The notes below the pieces were generated by a model, which was not told where the DNA came from, did no database searches, and worked only from the letters and a program-made list of their open reading frames with translations. A stretch of DNA of 64,000 nt, taken from positions 9,672,001 through 9,736,000 of the forward strand of contig JAUCEF010000007.1 in the NCBI GenBank assembly GCA_033558025.1, in the 5' to 3' direction. The DNA is from Phytophthora sp. 'mugwort'. Its lineage: Eukaryota > Oomycota > Peronosporomycetes > Peronosporales > Peronosporaceae. Below, piece by piece: positions 47,640 through 56,893 of the stretch (its first letter is position 1; the number at the start of each line of letters is the position of its first letter). Both the position numbers and the translations under genes were made by a program.

Positions 47640-48220
47640 AGGGGCGCAGCCGCAGCCGCTGTCTCGAGGGTATCGGAATAAACTGGTAAGAAATGGAAAA
47701 AAGGTTTTATAGTTTTTCTTTTTATTTTTGGCTGGTAAACCACAAACGACCTCCCTCAGTCTGAGTCGATACATCTACCTTCTTGATAGTTTGTTAAGGT
47801 CAGTTGCCCAAACAGCTGCTTGTGTTTTCTGGGGTCGATCATGGATTATTAAATTCTGAATTATGACTTTGAGCTCAGCGACATTAAGATCGCTTTTGTC
47901 ACCATAGCTACCACCCGGAACTTGAAATAATCCGTGGATTAAAAAAGAACATGATCAAAAGTCGAAGCAAGTTCTCTTAGTTTACTAATTATAGTAGACG
48001 AGTGATAATAGGCTTGAATTCTTGATCACTGATAAGTTGATTGCTGTACATATCCACGGTGAGAGACTTAAGCTGCTTGATTATGCTTGAATTATCGCTC
48101 GCTAGCTCAAGTTCACCCCTTTAGCTTACCATACTCACCTCGAAGAGTCTTCAACGGATCCTCGGGCTTATCGTGGAAGTTGTACTGGAGATGGGTGGTG
48201 GCAAATATCTCCTTGAACAT
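47640..48220 (-). pseudogene. Viral ORF of unknown function, broken
   Basis: From ATG 48220, frames read MFKEIFATTHLQYNFHDK, then SIIKQLKSLTVDMYSNQ, KPIITRLL and, after more shifts, QVPGGSYGDKSDLNVAELK with IHDRPQKTQAAVWATDLNK. Together this makes a roughly 190-residue protein, with a Lys-rich C-terminus, that I cannot name. It is the first member of a long minus-strand series reaching to the right end. Confidence 0.45.
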
Positions 48221-48322
48221 TTTTATCCTCGATTTTGAGCTTATCGTATGAAGCTTGATCGATATGTTGCTTATAGACGAGGATTTTTTATCATAGCTTG
48301 AAGATTGTCACTAATCTGACAC

Positions 48323-48860
48323 TTAGGCCACATTTTCTACGTTAGGCTGTACCAGCACGAGTGTCGTAGAATCTAGATCAGCCAAACGAATGTACTTGCT
48401 ACCAAGCTGACGATATATGTATGCAGACGGGGTAGCTAAGCCCTGAATCTCATTCAGATTGTATATTCTACCTGTCGAACTACACCATCAAGTGGTGCAA
48501 CACCAGCGCCTCTTAGACCACGACCCTCTAATTTAGGCTTTGGATCACTGAGAGCTTCAGAGTATCGCTTAGCTTTGAATTATATACAGCTTTCATAGCT
48601 TTAACTGCTGATTGTGTAGCTTTCAAAGCTGACCTTATTGATTTTGAGTTTGACCCTTCCACAGCTTCTCTAGTTGCTTCATGTCGCTTCTGTGCCTCTC
48701 CATACTCCTGGTAAGCCCGTTCAGCGTCAACATGGAGATTTTGTAATACTTCGTCGTGATCATATGGCTCAGCACTTTGCACTTTAATATCAGATGCGTT
48801 TCTAAACATGACTTCACGAACAATCTTGAAATTGGCATTTACATTCTTAATCATTTTCAT
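48323..48860 (-). pseudogene. Viral coiled-coil/Gly-rich protein of unknown function, frameshifted
   Basis: The clean N-terminal frame (48860-48528) begins MKMIKNVNANFKIVREVMF and contains an Ala/Lys/Glu-rich helical region. A shifted frame follows with KPKLEGRGLRGAGVAPLDG, GRIYNLNEIQGLATPSAYIY and RQLGSKYIRLADLDSTTLVL, ending at a TAA near 48323. The last block (KYIRLxDLDSxTLxL) recalls a motif in virophage and PLV proteins of unknown function. About 180 codons. Confidence 0.45.
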
Positions 48861-48899
48861 CTCTTCTTTGGTTGCTGGGGTTTCATATTACTCACAGCC

Positions 48900-50519
48900 T
48901 GATGTACATCTTTCAGCTCATTCAGTAGTAGATCGAACGTATCCATCCATCTAATAGTTTTCATAACATCAGTCCAAGCTTTTCCGTAAACAATTTTACT
49001 GTCCTTGTTTCTAATGTTTAGAGTACGATCACGCATTGGTGCACCAAATAATAGATTGGGTGAGTTCTTACACCAGTTCTAGAATCTACCACAGGTCGAA
49101 GGCGAAATGGAATCATAATCTTCTCATCAAGAATCGTATAATAATACTCGTACAGCATTTCCTTAGCTTCACTGTCGAAGATATATATATTTTGATCCAA
49201 GTCTTCGTCAATTCCAGTTTTAATACCATCACGTCCGTCTCATTCGTCATCACCAGCAGTAGCTTCATATGATTTTATAACCCTTTCAGAATCCATTTTC
49301 CCCACCATAGAGAGTTCTAAACCCCTGCTCTTGACCATGTTCAAAAAGGCTCGGAGTGTTGATTGCCAATCAACCTTGTTGTTTGATGATGGGTGTTTCA
49401 AATTTGATTCGTTTCCGTACACATCTATGGATCATATTTTTACCCAAACATACTGTTTGAGGTTGTTCCGTCAGATTTATACATCTCTTGGTGAATTGGT
49501 ACAACACTCTTCATCAGACCATTAGACTCTAATACCTCCATGCTTTTTGAAATAATCCAAAGCAACTGGATTCGATTGTGTTCATTACAGCTGTTGTCGA
49601 AGTTGATTTCCGACCAAAATGAATGTCAGGTAGTCTACGATCCTTAAGAATAACTTCGAGTTCTCTAATTCCTCACCAGCTCGCTTCTTTTTTTTTAATC
49701 GCGTGACTGTTCGCGCTTGAGTTTCCTCATCACGTATGGCTCCAACTTCATCGATTGAGTTACTTTCACCTTCATATAAGATACCCCTGATTAGTTCTTC
49801 AGTAGCTAACCAGTCAATATGCTTATATCCTTTTTATTTCTTCCCAGTATGTTCTGATCTGAGAGAACCCTTTTCTCTAATAGCATACTTTTTTTCATCT
49901 TGCTTACCCCTTTTTTTCTAATGGGATGAATACTAATAGAAGCCCAGTTTGGATTTTCTATTTAAGATTGTTAATCCAGTTCCTGGAATGAACTTGCTCT
50001 TCCGTATCAACATTGTTAGCGCTCAAGTCTCTTTTTGTTGATGTTGCAACATTTATTATTTGGAGTGTTATCAATTGCAGCATTCACCATTTGTGGACTG
50101 TTGTTAACACCAACATCAAATGTTATGGGTTGAGCCTGTACGTTTCGATCAGTCATATTGACTCGATTTGTATTCGTAAAGGTGCTCTTTGTTATAGCAC
50201 TATTATCAATTTCGGCATCTACCATAATACGCTACTTATAATGGACTAACATTTACTTCAGAAATTGATGAGACCTCAGGGTTTGTCTGGGAGAATTTAT
50301 CACTCAGAGTTTTCTTAAAGAATCAGACAAATCTGTCTGAGTTGATGTAGATAATGATGTCTTTTCCAAGTCAATAGTTTTATCGGCATCGCTGGCCCAC
50401 GATGCACCTTCATACATACCGCGCTTGGTGTTAGCTTGTCTAACGCATCGCTGAGCTCGCTCAAGAAGCTCCTGTCGCTTTTGCTCTCTCTGAGCGAGGG
50501 ATTTGAAATTGGGGAACAT
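48900..50519 (-). pseudogene. Large viral ORF region of unknown function, heavily broken
   Basis: A minus-strand series of protein-like frames begins at ATG 50519 (MFPNFKSLAQREQKRQELLE) and continues with MVDAEIDNSAITKSTFTNTN, KHIDWLATEELIRGILYEG, RSRGLELSM-like text, MDSERVIKSYEATAGDDE, DQNIYIFDSEAKEMLYEYYY and KIMIPFRLRPVVDSRTGV. It could be one ~500-residue protein or two genes. No helicase, methylase or nuclease motif is visible. I do not recognise it. Confidence 0.4.
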
Positions 50520-50654
50520 TGTGGCTATATCATGCGTATCGTAAAAAATGAGTATTCATAATTACCAAAAGCTCGGCATAACTAAATCATGTCGGTACGG
50601 GACACACGTATGACAGATGGTGTTTCTCTCTTTTAAAAGGCTAAAATATATCTC

Positions 50655-50852
50655 CTAAATGCAATGAAATGGAACGCCAAAGATTGTTTCCAATTTACGT
50701 TGATAGTTACGATTAACAACAGTTGTGTGGAACTTGGATACTGCATCAAGATTCAGCAACTCGTTTTTAATGCGGCATACTTCCTGAATTATCCGTAACT
50801 TTCGCCGTATCTTAACAAGCTCGCGGTCTTTACCTAAGCAGTTCGTACACAT
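50655..50852 (-). CDS. Small viral protein with a CxxC start, intact
   Basis: This frame of 65 codons is one of very few in the virus without a break. It starts MCTNCLGKDRELVKIRRKLR, a CxxC pair followed by a basic helix, and has a second helix around AVSKFHTTVVNRNYQRKLE. A small DNA- or RNA-binding protein is possible; nothing in the sequence settles it. AT-rich DNA on both sides may carry promoters. Confidence 0.4.
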   Translation of the reverse strand: MCTNCLGKDRELVKIRRKLRIIQEVCRIKNELLNLDAVSKFHTTVVNRNYQRKLETIFGVPFHCI

Positions 50853-51117
50853 TCCTTTTATTTAGAGTCTATATATATATAGAGAGAGAGTCGCATATAA
50901 AAGCTCGTACAAAACAAATTGTGGCGGATAATACACTTGAGTCAAAGCTTACAGAGGATGTCTCTATCAGATTTATTACCAAGCTGATTATGTCTCACCA
51001 TTTATGTATTTTTTGAATTCCAGTACTCCTTTTCGAGAGTCGATCTTCTACTCTTATTAACAAGTCTAAGATTATCTTGTGGGTCCCAGGAATCAGGTTC
51101 ATCTCCGACCCAACTAA

Positions 51118-52079
51118 CTAAGTATTTATATTACCACTTCGCATATTTTTATGGTCTAAGATCCTCTCAGCTTCAAGGATATCGCCACGATTGATTGTTG
51201 CATCAGTTGGCTCTGATTGTATCATTTTAAGATCATTTGGTGCCTTGTAGAGTGTATAATTATTTCTGGACTTGATTTGTACTCGATACCCATCTATTCC
51301 GACGACTGTATACACAGCCTTGCTCCAGCGTACTGACTTTTTGTTGAACTTTGCTTCTTGAGTCGGTATAACACATTTGTTCCTACTTCGAATTTGTTGT
51401 CAATATCATCAACTTCCGCTTCATTATGGCTCAGCTCCGACTCGATGACCCTACCTTTGGCCTCATTTGGAGTCATTCCAATAGATCTATGAATAGTGCT
51501 GCTATAGTTATCAATAATATCGCTGACAAGCTTCTGCGTAATCTTCTTGGGTGATATTTTAGTTAGTCTGTGTTTGATCGTACTGTTGAATCGCTCAATT
51601 ATCCTTATTGTTCCGTGATCTCCTGGCTCGTTGTTGTAGTGCTCGATATTTTTGGATTTAAACCATGCTTGTGCTTGTTTGTCCATGAACTCACTCCCAG
51701 TGTCGCTGGTGATGATGTCTGCCTCATGAGATTGAACAAAATCTTTTCGCGCAGCCAATACGACTGATGCAGTCTTCTCTTTGAGTAACTTAGCGTAGCC
51801 AATTCGTGAGTTGATATTGATAACTGTCAGTATTGGTCACTTTTCCCAAAACCCGAGATCCATCTGCCATGAATTTGGGTTATGGAACGTGATTTTGAAC
51901 CCATCGTAGTGTCTTTTCGGCTCCTGGAAGCGTTGAATATCGGGCCGAGTCCCATACCATTCCTTCACTATTTGAACGTTATTTTTAGATCTAATTCTCT
52001 CGCTTTCTCATATAGAGCTCGAGCAGCAACTTATCCGGGTTTTGGATCGTAGTAAAGTTCTTCAAGATCCCAGCCATAG
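51118..52079 (-). pseudogene. Retroviral-type (DD35E) integrase, frameshifted at its N-terminus
   Basis: Frames from about 52079 read GWDLEELYYDPKPG and ARALYEKARELDLKITFK, then a shifted part with YGTRPDIQRFQEPKR, and NSWQMDLGFWEK with the first catalytic Asp. The long intact frame (51758-51294) carries IITSDTGSEFMDK (second Asp) and IIERFNSTIKHRL (catalytic Glu), with exactly 35 residues between them: a DD35E integrase core. The tail has KFEVGTNVLYRLKK and VVGIDGYRVQIKSRN, an SH3/chromo-like C-terminal domain. Polinton integrases insert the viral genome into host DNA. The N-terminus abuts the stop of the polymerase gene (within 4 bp), so the two were probably expressed together. No gag or reverse transcriptase is nearby. 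Confidence 0.85.
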
Positions 52080-52080
52080 T

Positions 52081-55000
52081 TTATATATTGTAATCAAATA
52101 AAAACTGTACGGCTTCTGTTTTCGACCAAAGACTTCTCCCTGAATATTTAGTGGGGTAGTTGATATGCCATTCGAAGACACATGTCGCTTGTCGTAGAAA
52201 TTTGAAGGTGGAGTTTTGCTCTAACTGTATGTGATGATTGATTCGTTTCTTTTGACAGCCCAAATCCCTTGTTAATATCCCGAAGTGTGATACGATCGCG
52301 AAATATTGACTAGAATCCCGAAAGGTTACATCCTCATTGCGACCACGACTCTGCTATAAACCCTTGGCCGATATCTTGACCTTATATAACTCATCTGGAA
52401 GATAGCAAATATATAGTATTACTCGATAGTGAGACCATGGCATCGCCTGGCCATGCATCCTTGACTAGACCAGGGGTTCAACGGTCAAACTTAGCTACTT
52501 CCTTGTTATAAGTCGCGCGGGAACCAATCGAACTGGTGCTGTTCATAAGCTCACGAAGCTCAGGTTTGATGCACTCTTGTGATGGTTTGTTTTTCTAAAA
52601 GCGATGTAGGCAGAGTCCGTGTCCATCTCTTGATATTAAAAATCGCTTCGATTGAAGTAAAAGTCAATGCACTCGTAGTCGAACTCAAGCATGCACAGCT
52701 TAGCAAGCTGGTAGATGGCAATGGACAAATGAATTGGGTACTTGTTATTTAGACGAAGTTTCTTCATATTTATCTCACAAGAATCATTCAGCTCCTCCAA
52801 TCCATCAAACGCTGAAGTGCTCAATACGCGACTTGATCTTAGCCTCCTTAGACTCATATTTGACTTGTTTGTGCTTACGCATGTCCATGCCCAATGTCCA
52901 AAAGCAGAATTGCCACCAATTTCATCATCTCAGCAATCATGGCCTTACTCTTATCTTTGTCACCGACACGGCGTGCGCTCGACACAGCATCCATGAATGG
53001 AGCAAACGCCTTGTGAGAGCTGGCCTGTATAAAGGAGTAAGTTTTTGTTATTTCCATTCCATGGGCTAGATACCATTTGAGAAGAGGTGTGTAGATCAGA
53101 ATCTTCTCACCGAAATAACTACCGATCCACTTACGAGCAGGCTTAGCTCGGCTTTTCCACGAGTCTGATTGCATTCATACATGCGTGAGCCAATGATGGT
53201 CTCATCGGTACAATCGATTAGTATATTCTTGAAAATTCGTGTCATCTCGCTAAAATACTCTTTAAGGTGCTCTGGGGTAAAGAATGTCACATTCAAGGAA
53301 GCCAATATCTTGTCAGCCTTGATGTCTTCGACGGTACCGGGATAAGTCGCGATAGTGGTCAATCGCCCGCACGGCATCTCATTACCGAGCACCCATAAGT
53401 ACAGTGCCTTAGCGTCGTATCCAATGATCTTCTTACAAGTCTTATTACCTCGATTTTTTTGTCTCGTTGCGTTTAGCGTAGCGGTTGAAGATAATTGATG
53501 GTCTGCCAGCGATGTTTGCCTTCATAAATGTCCTTCTCCTCACGATCAATCGAGTACACAAGTCTGTCTGAGTTGAATTCAAGTAGCTTATTGAATCTTA
53601 AACCAATGAGAGACATACTCTTGCGTGCGACGTTGCATTGAACGCATGAGATGAGAACATTACCGTCAATGTGCCCCAATTTGTTACTGATTCGATCGGC
53701 TGAATCAGTATCGACAATAAGCTGGCACCAGCATAGACCCCACAAAGATATTTTTGTCGTTTAAGCAAAGTGTTTAAGTGATCAAGGGTCATATTGAACT
53801 CACGCTTGGCATCAACATCTTGGGCTTGCAGCCACTCATACGCTTAGCTGAGAAACTGAAAGCTTTAGCAGGTACTTTTATAGGGTGTTCAAGCTCATTG
53901 AAGCAAGTTTGATACATAACCTTCTCCGAGAAGACCCGGAAGCGAGACACCATCAGCGAACATGTCGAGATCAAAACGTTTAAATAATTCACGCTGAGCC
54001 TCCATAGCTTAATAAATGGTACAACATCTAAGTTATTGTACCACATCAAAAGATCCTTGACTGTCTTCATTTTGTAATGTTCCCAAACGAACCTGACTCG
54101 TTTGTAATCTTCATTACTAATGTTGGTTCTCGGAAATCGCTGTTAAAAGCCAACTTTGAAGGAAGAGAAGTCTGATTGAGTACATCGAATGATTTGATGT
54201 GTTCATATGGAAATAAGCCTTTAGCAAGGCCGCAAACACAACGAATCTTGTCTTTGCACTCACACTCACCGAGATACGTACTAAGATACTTCTCATAGAT
54301 TGTTCCAGCAGGAACATAGTTGCTAATATCAAGCATCTTCAGGTCTGAGGTAGCGATACACATATAGCTCGGGATCTTGATCACAGATTTGATGTTCTCC
54401 GTACCAATTACGGCAAACAGATCGCTCTTAATCAAATTGATATCATATCTACCGGAGTTAAACCCCCCATACTGGTACCTGATCGAGCTGTTTCTTGATT
54501 TTACCGTAATCAGACCTCTCCTTCCCAAAGGAAATTTCCTATGAAAAAATCTAAGATACTGGCATACGTCCCATCCTTGATCCAGCTATCAACGTCATGC
54601 ATTGAATACTTCTTCCCAAGCTTCAAAGCAGGGATATCCATACCACCAAAACCATGAGCTTTAATAATCTTCTGTAGAAGGGAGGCATACTTTTGGACAT
54701 TGTACTGCTGAATATGTAACCGACTTCCATAATGTAACTAAATATATATCTTAGCAAATCTTTTGGCTCAGCATTAACAAAGCATCGTACCTTTCCGGAA
54801 AGACTGTCAGTTACCGATACTGAAACAGGAATATGCTCATTTGTAAAGACAGTGCTTTCATCATGTTGGATACCCGTCGGCTTAGAATGGCCTCAAAATC
54901 ATAAACGATGAAGTGATCAATGTAGTGATCGAGATTTTTAATGGAGTACTTTGTCAGCATCGATTTGATAGTGTTCTGAGGCTATCTGTAAATAGTTGGC

Positions 55001-55470
55001 TCAGCTGGAGAACTTTCAATATTGACAAGCTCACATTGGTTCTTCTTATGTGTCGGAGCTAACCAAAATCATCTCACACTTTGGACACTGATACTTGCTT
55101 TGAAGCATGTTCAGATTACTGGTGTAGAGAGCATGATTCTCGTGAGATAAAATATTGAGACGTTCATATTTCTTATACGACGGGCGGATGCATTCAATTT
55201 TTCCCGACGCCACATCCATCGTATATACACTGATGCTGAGCTTGAAGCAATCTTCCCATCGAGCTGCAGAAGATCGATCGGTTTAAAATTGCGAAAGAGC
55301 TTCATCGAGTAGCTAAGACCTTTATAAGAACAGTAGCGATTGAATACCAGTTTCACCAGAGCCTGTATTCTCTGATAATCTTTCTCCGGGTCTGATCGAG
55401 TGTGATAGGCAATGCAATGGGAGGCGCACTTATTGCTTGTCTTAGGAAAATTGCAGAAATGATAGCATTT
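52081..55470 (-). pseudogene. Protein-primed family B DNA polymerase, frameshifted
   Basis: About 1130 codons of minus-strand frames. N-terminal Cys/His-rich region: CYHFCNFPKTSNKCASHC and a CPKC pair near 55080. Exonuclease region: HIPVSVSVTDSLSGK, then GGFNSGRYDINLIK (ExoII) and WYNNLDVVPF. A zinc/HNH-like insertion has DRISNKLGHIDGNVLISC and CNVARKSMS (53690-53600). Polymerase motif A region: GYDAKALYLWVLGNEMPCG. Motif B: KLVGNSAFG in split frames near 52920. Motif C: DTDSAYIAF near 52610. The C-terminus has AWPGDAMVSLSS, YLPDELYKVK and SRGRNEDVT. This order fits the pPolB of Polintons, which start replication from a protein bound at the terminal repeats. At least ten frame breaks make it non-functional. 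Confidence 0.85.
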
Positions 55471-55710
55471 CCTTCATGCCTGCGAAATAGTCGACGAGCT
55501 GCTGCTCGAACTCAGTAAACTTCACCCAATGCCACCGAGTTGCTGACGAATTCGCGCTGCAATAGTAAGACGGCTGCTTGTTTCGAATACGCCGAATAGT
55601 GCTGATGCTGATGGTCTTTCAAAGGTACTGCAGGATCATAGCAACAGCTTTCATATCCCTTATCCTGGGCTCGCGGTGGGCTTTCAAGCAGGTCTGGAAC
55701 TTCTCCTCCA
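55440..55710 (-). pseudogene. Possible pogo-type HTH transposase N-terminus
   Basis: A minus-strand frame reads MEEKFQTCLKAHREPRIRDM, then a TGA, then KTISISTIRRIRNKQPSYYC and WVKFTEFEQQLVDYFAGMKE before merging into the viral polymerase region. The spacing of a psq-type helix-turn-helix followed by a CENP-B-like EFEQQLVDY segment resembles the N-terminus of pogo/Tigger transposases. It is on the same strand as the pogo C-terminal fragment on the other side of the virus. The match is weak; a different frame over the same DNA (55751-55512) is also open. Confidence 0.35.
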
Positions 55711-56300
55711 TCGTCAACGAAGGCGTTCGGCCTTGGGGTGGTATGGCTCACGGCTGGAAATGCTAGTTCGGACTGAGCGCTGAGGCGAGAGGTTGGGACT
55801 GAACGTTCTCCAGGAAGAGGTGCTGTCTAAATGACTGGCAGACAGCGGTCGAGAAACAATAGGCGGGGAACCGTTTGGCGTCCATTTAGGGAGTCCCCCA
55901 CCCGCTCTGGTTATCAGTTAGAGAGTAAGGATGGTTTTGATCAGTTATAGAACGACAATAGTGATAGTCATATTGTCTCATTTGCGCACAGAGAAGACTA
56001 ACCAGATACAGGATGTGTAGTCAGGTAGGGAGGCTCAGTAAGGGAGGTGTGACTGTATTGATACCGAAATTAAGGTAAGGATTTTTATCGGGAATTAGAA
56101 AATGTACACGTAAAGTGATGAATATTTCTATTACCGCAGCTACAGCCTCTCTCACCGTCGCTGAGCCGACGAAACCCGCTTTCGATACCGTCACCATCGT
56201 CTTCTGTGGCGTCTTCATCGAGTCTGAAAAGCTTTGGGGGAGAGCGCAATGCTTTCGAGATGGATGTCTTAACCTCAACTGAGTACAATAATCTTCGAGT
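55711..56300. other. GC-richer DNA right of the virus, no clear gene
   Basis: Composition returns to host-like. Open frames at 56021-56365 (minus) are short and match nothing I recognise. Confidence 0.4.
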
Positions 56301-56339
56301 TGCTTTCCACTGGTACTGAACAAATACGTTATTTGCCGA

Positions 56340-56731
56340 CTCCTCTGCCAACTACGCACCTGCATTCCCCTGTGTCACTGATCACGAGTCCGCCAGCTCC
56401 GGCGGCTCAAGCGTCATCGGCTCGAAGTCGCCACTGTCTAGACGACGCCACTCTCGACACCCCGCAGTACGACTTCCTGTCTGACACAGTCTTGAAGCTG
56501 AGTATTCCGGGCAAGTCATAGGCAGAGTCCAAGGCCGCGCTGCCGTCTTCAGCAACTACTAGAGAAGATGTCGTCCCTACGCCCACCTCGCCACCATCAG
56601 CTACACCCCATGGAGAAGACACAGCTGTCAGCCGAGCTAATGCCGTGTGCAGCAGCAGCTCAGAGAACTTCGACTGTAACGACATCGACGACATGCCCGA
56701 GTACTTCGAAGGTATGACGCTCCCTATCTAA
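56340..56731 (+). pseudogene. Possible host gene fragment with one in-frame stop
   Basis: A plus-strand frame has CLDDATLDTPQYDFLSDTVL, a stop (TAG 56518-56520) and continues in frame with Ser/Thr/Pro-rich text, ending in NDIDDMPEYFEGMTLPI. Composition resembles a host Ser/Pro-rich protein. It may be the end of a gene cut off when the virus and transposons arrived, or noise. No domain is recognised. Confidence 0.3.
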
Positions 56732-56893
56732 CCGTCTTCACTATTCCCTAAACTACTAACCGGAAATCAAAATTAAATACCTGGGCAGATAAGACTTCAA
56801 CTTGACTACCTATCATTTAACCTACTAATTTTGTATTCTATACAAAAGGTTTTCAACTATCGCCACGCATTTCAAGTACAGTAGCCGACTAGA

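Larger units (their letters stand above)
40838..55470. mobile_element. Integrated Polinton-like virus / Maverick, degraded
   Basis: A 14.6-kb AT-rich block carries the Polinton core set: major capsid, penton, packaging ATPase, adenain-like protease, DD35E integrase and protein-primed DNA polymerase B. It also carries a pVI-like protein, an S74-domain fibre and several unknown ORFs. Gene order from the left: unknown ORF(+), MCP(-), protease(+), pVI-like(+), penton(-), ATPase(-), fibre(+), small ORF(+), then unknown ORFs, integrase and polymerase all on the minus strand. Almost every gene has frameshifts or stops. The left edge is an inverted repeat. The right edge is placed where viral frames end and GC rises; no matching repeat was found there, so that end may be truncated. 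No reverse transcriptase is present. Confidence 0.9.

Noticed and set aside
51118..52079. LTR retrotransposon as the source of the integrase
   Set aside because: No reverse transcriptase, RNase H, gag or LTR is nearby, while DNA-virus genes surround it on both sides.
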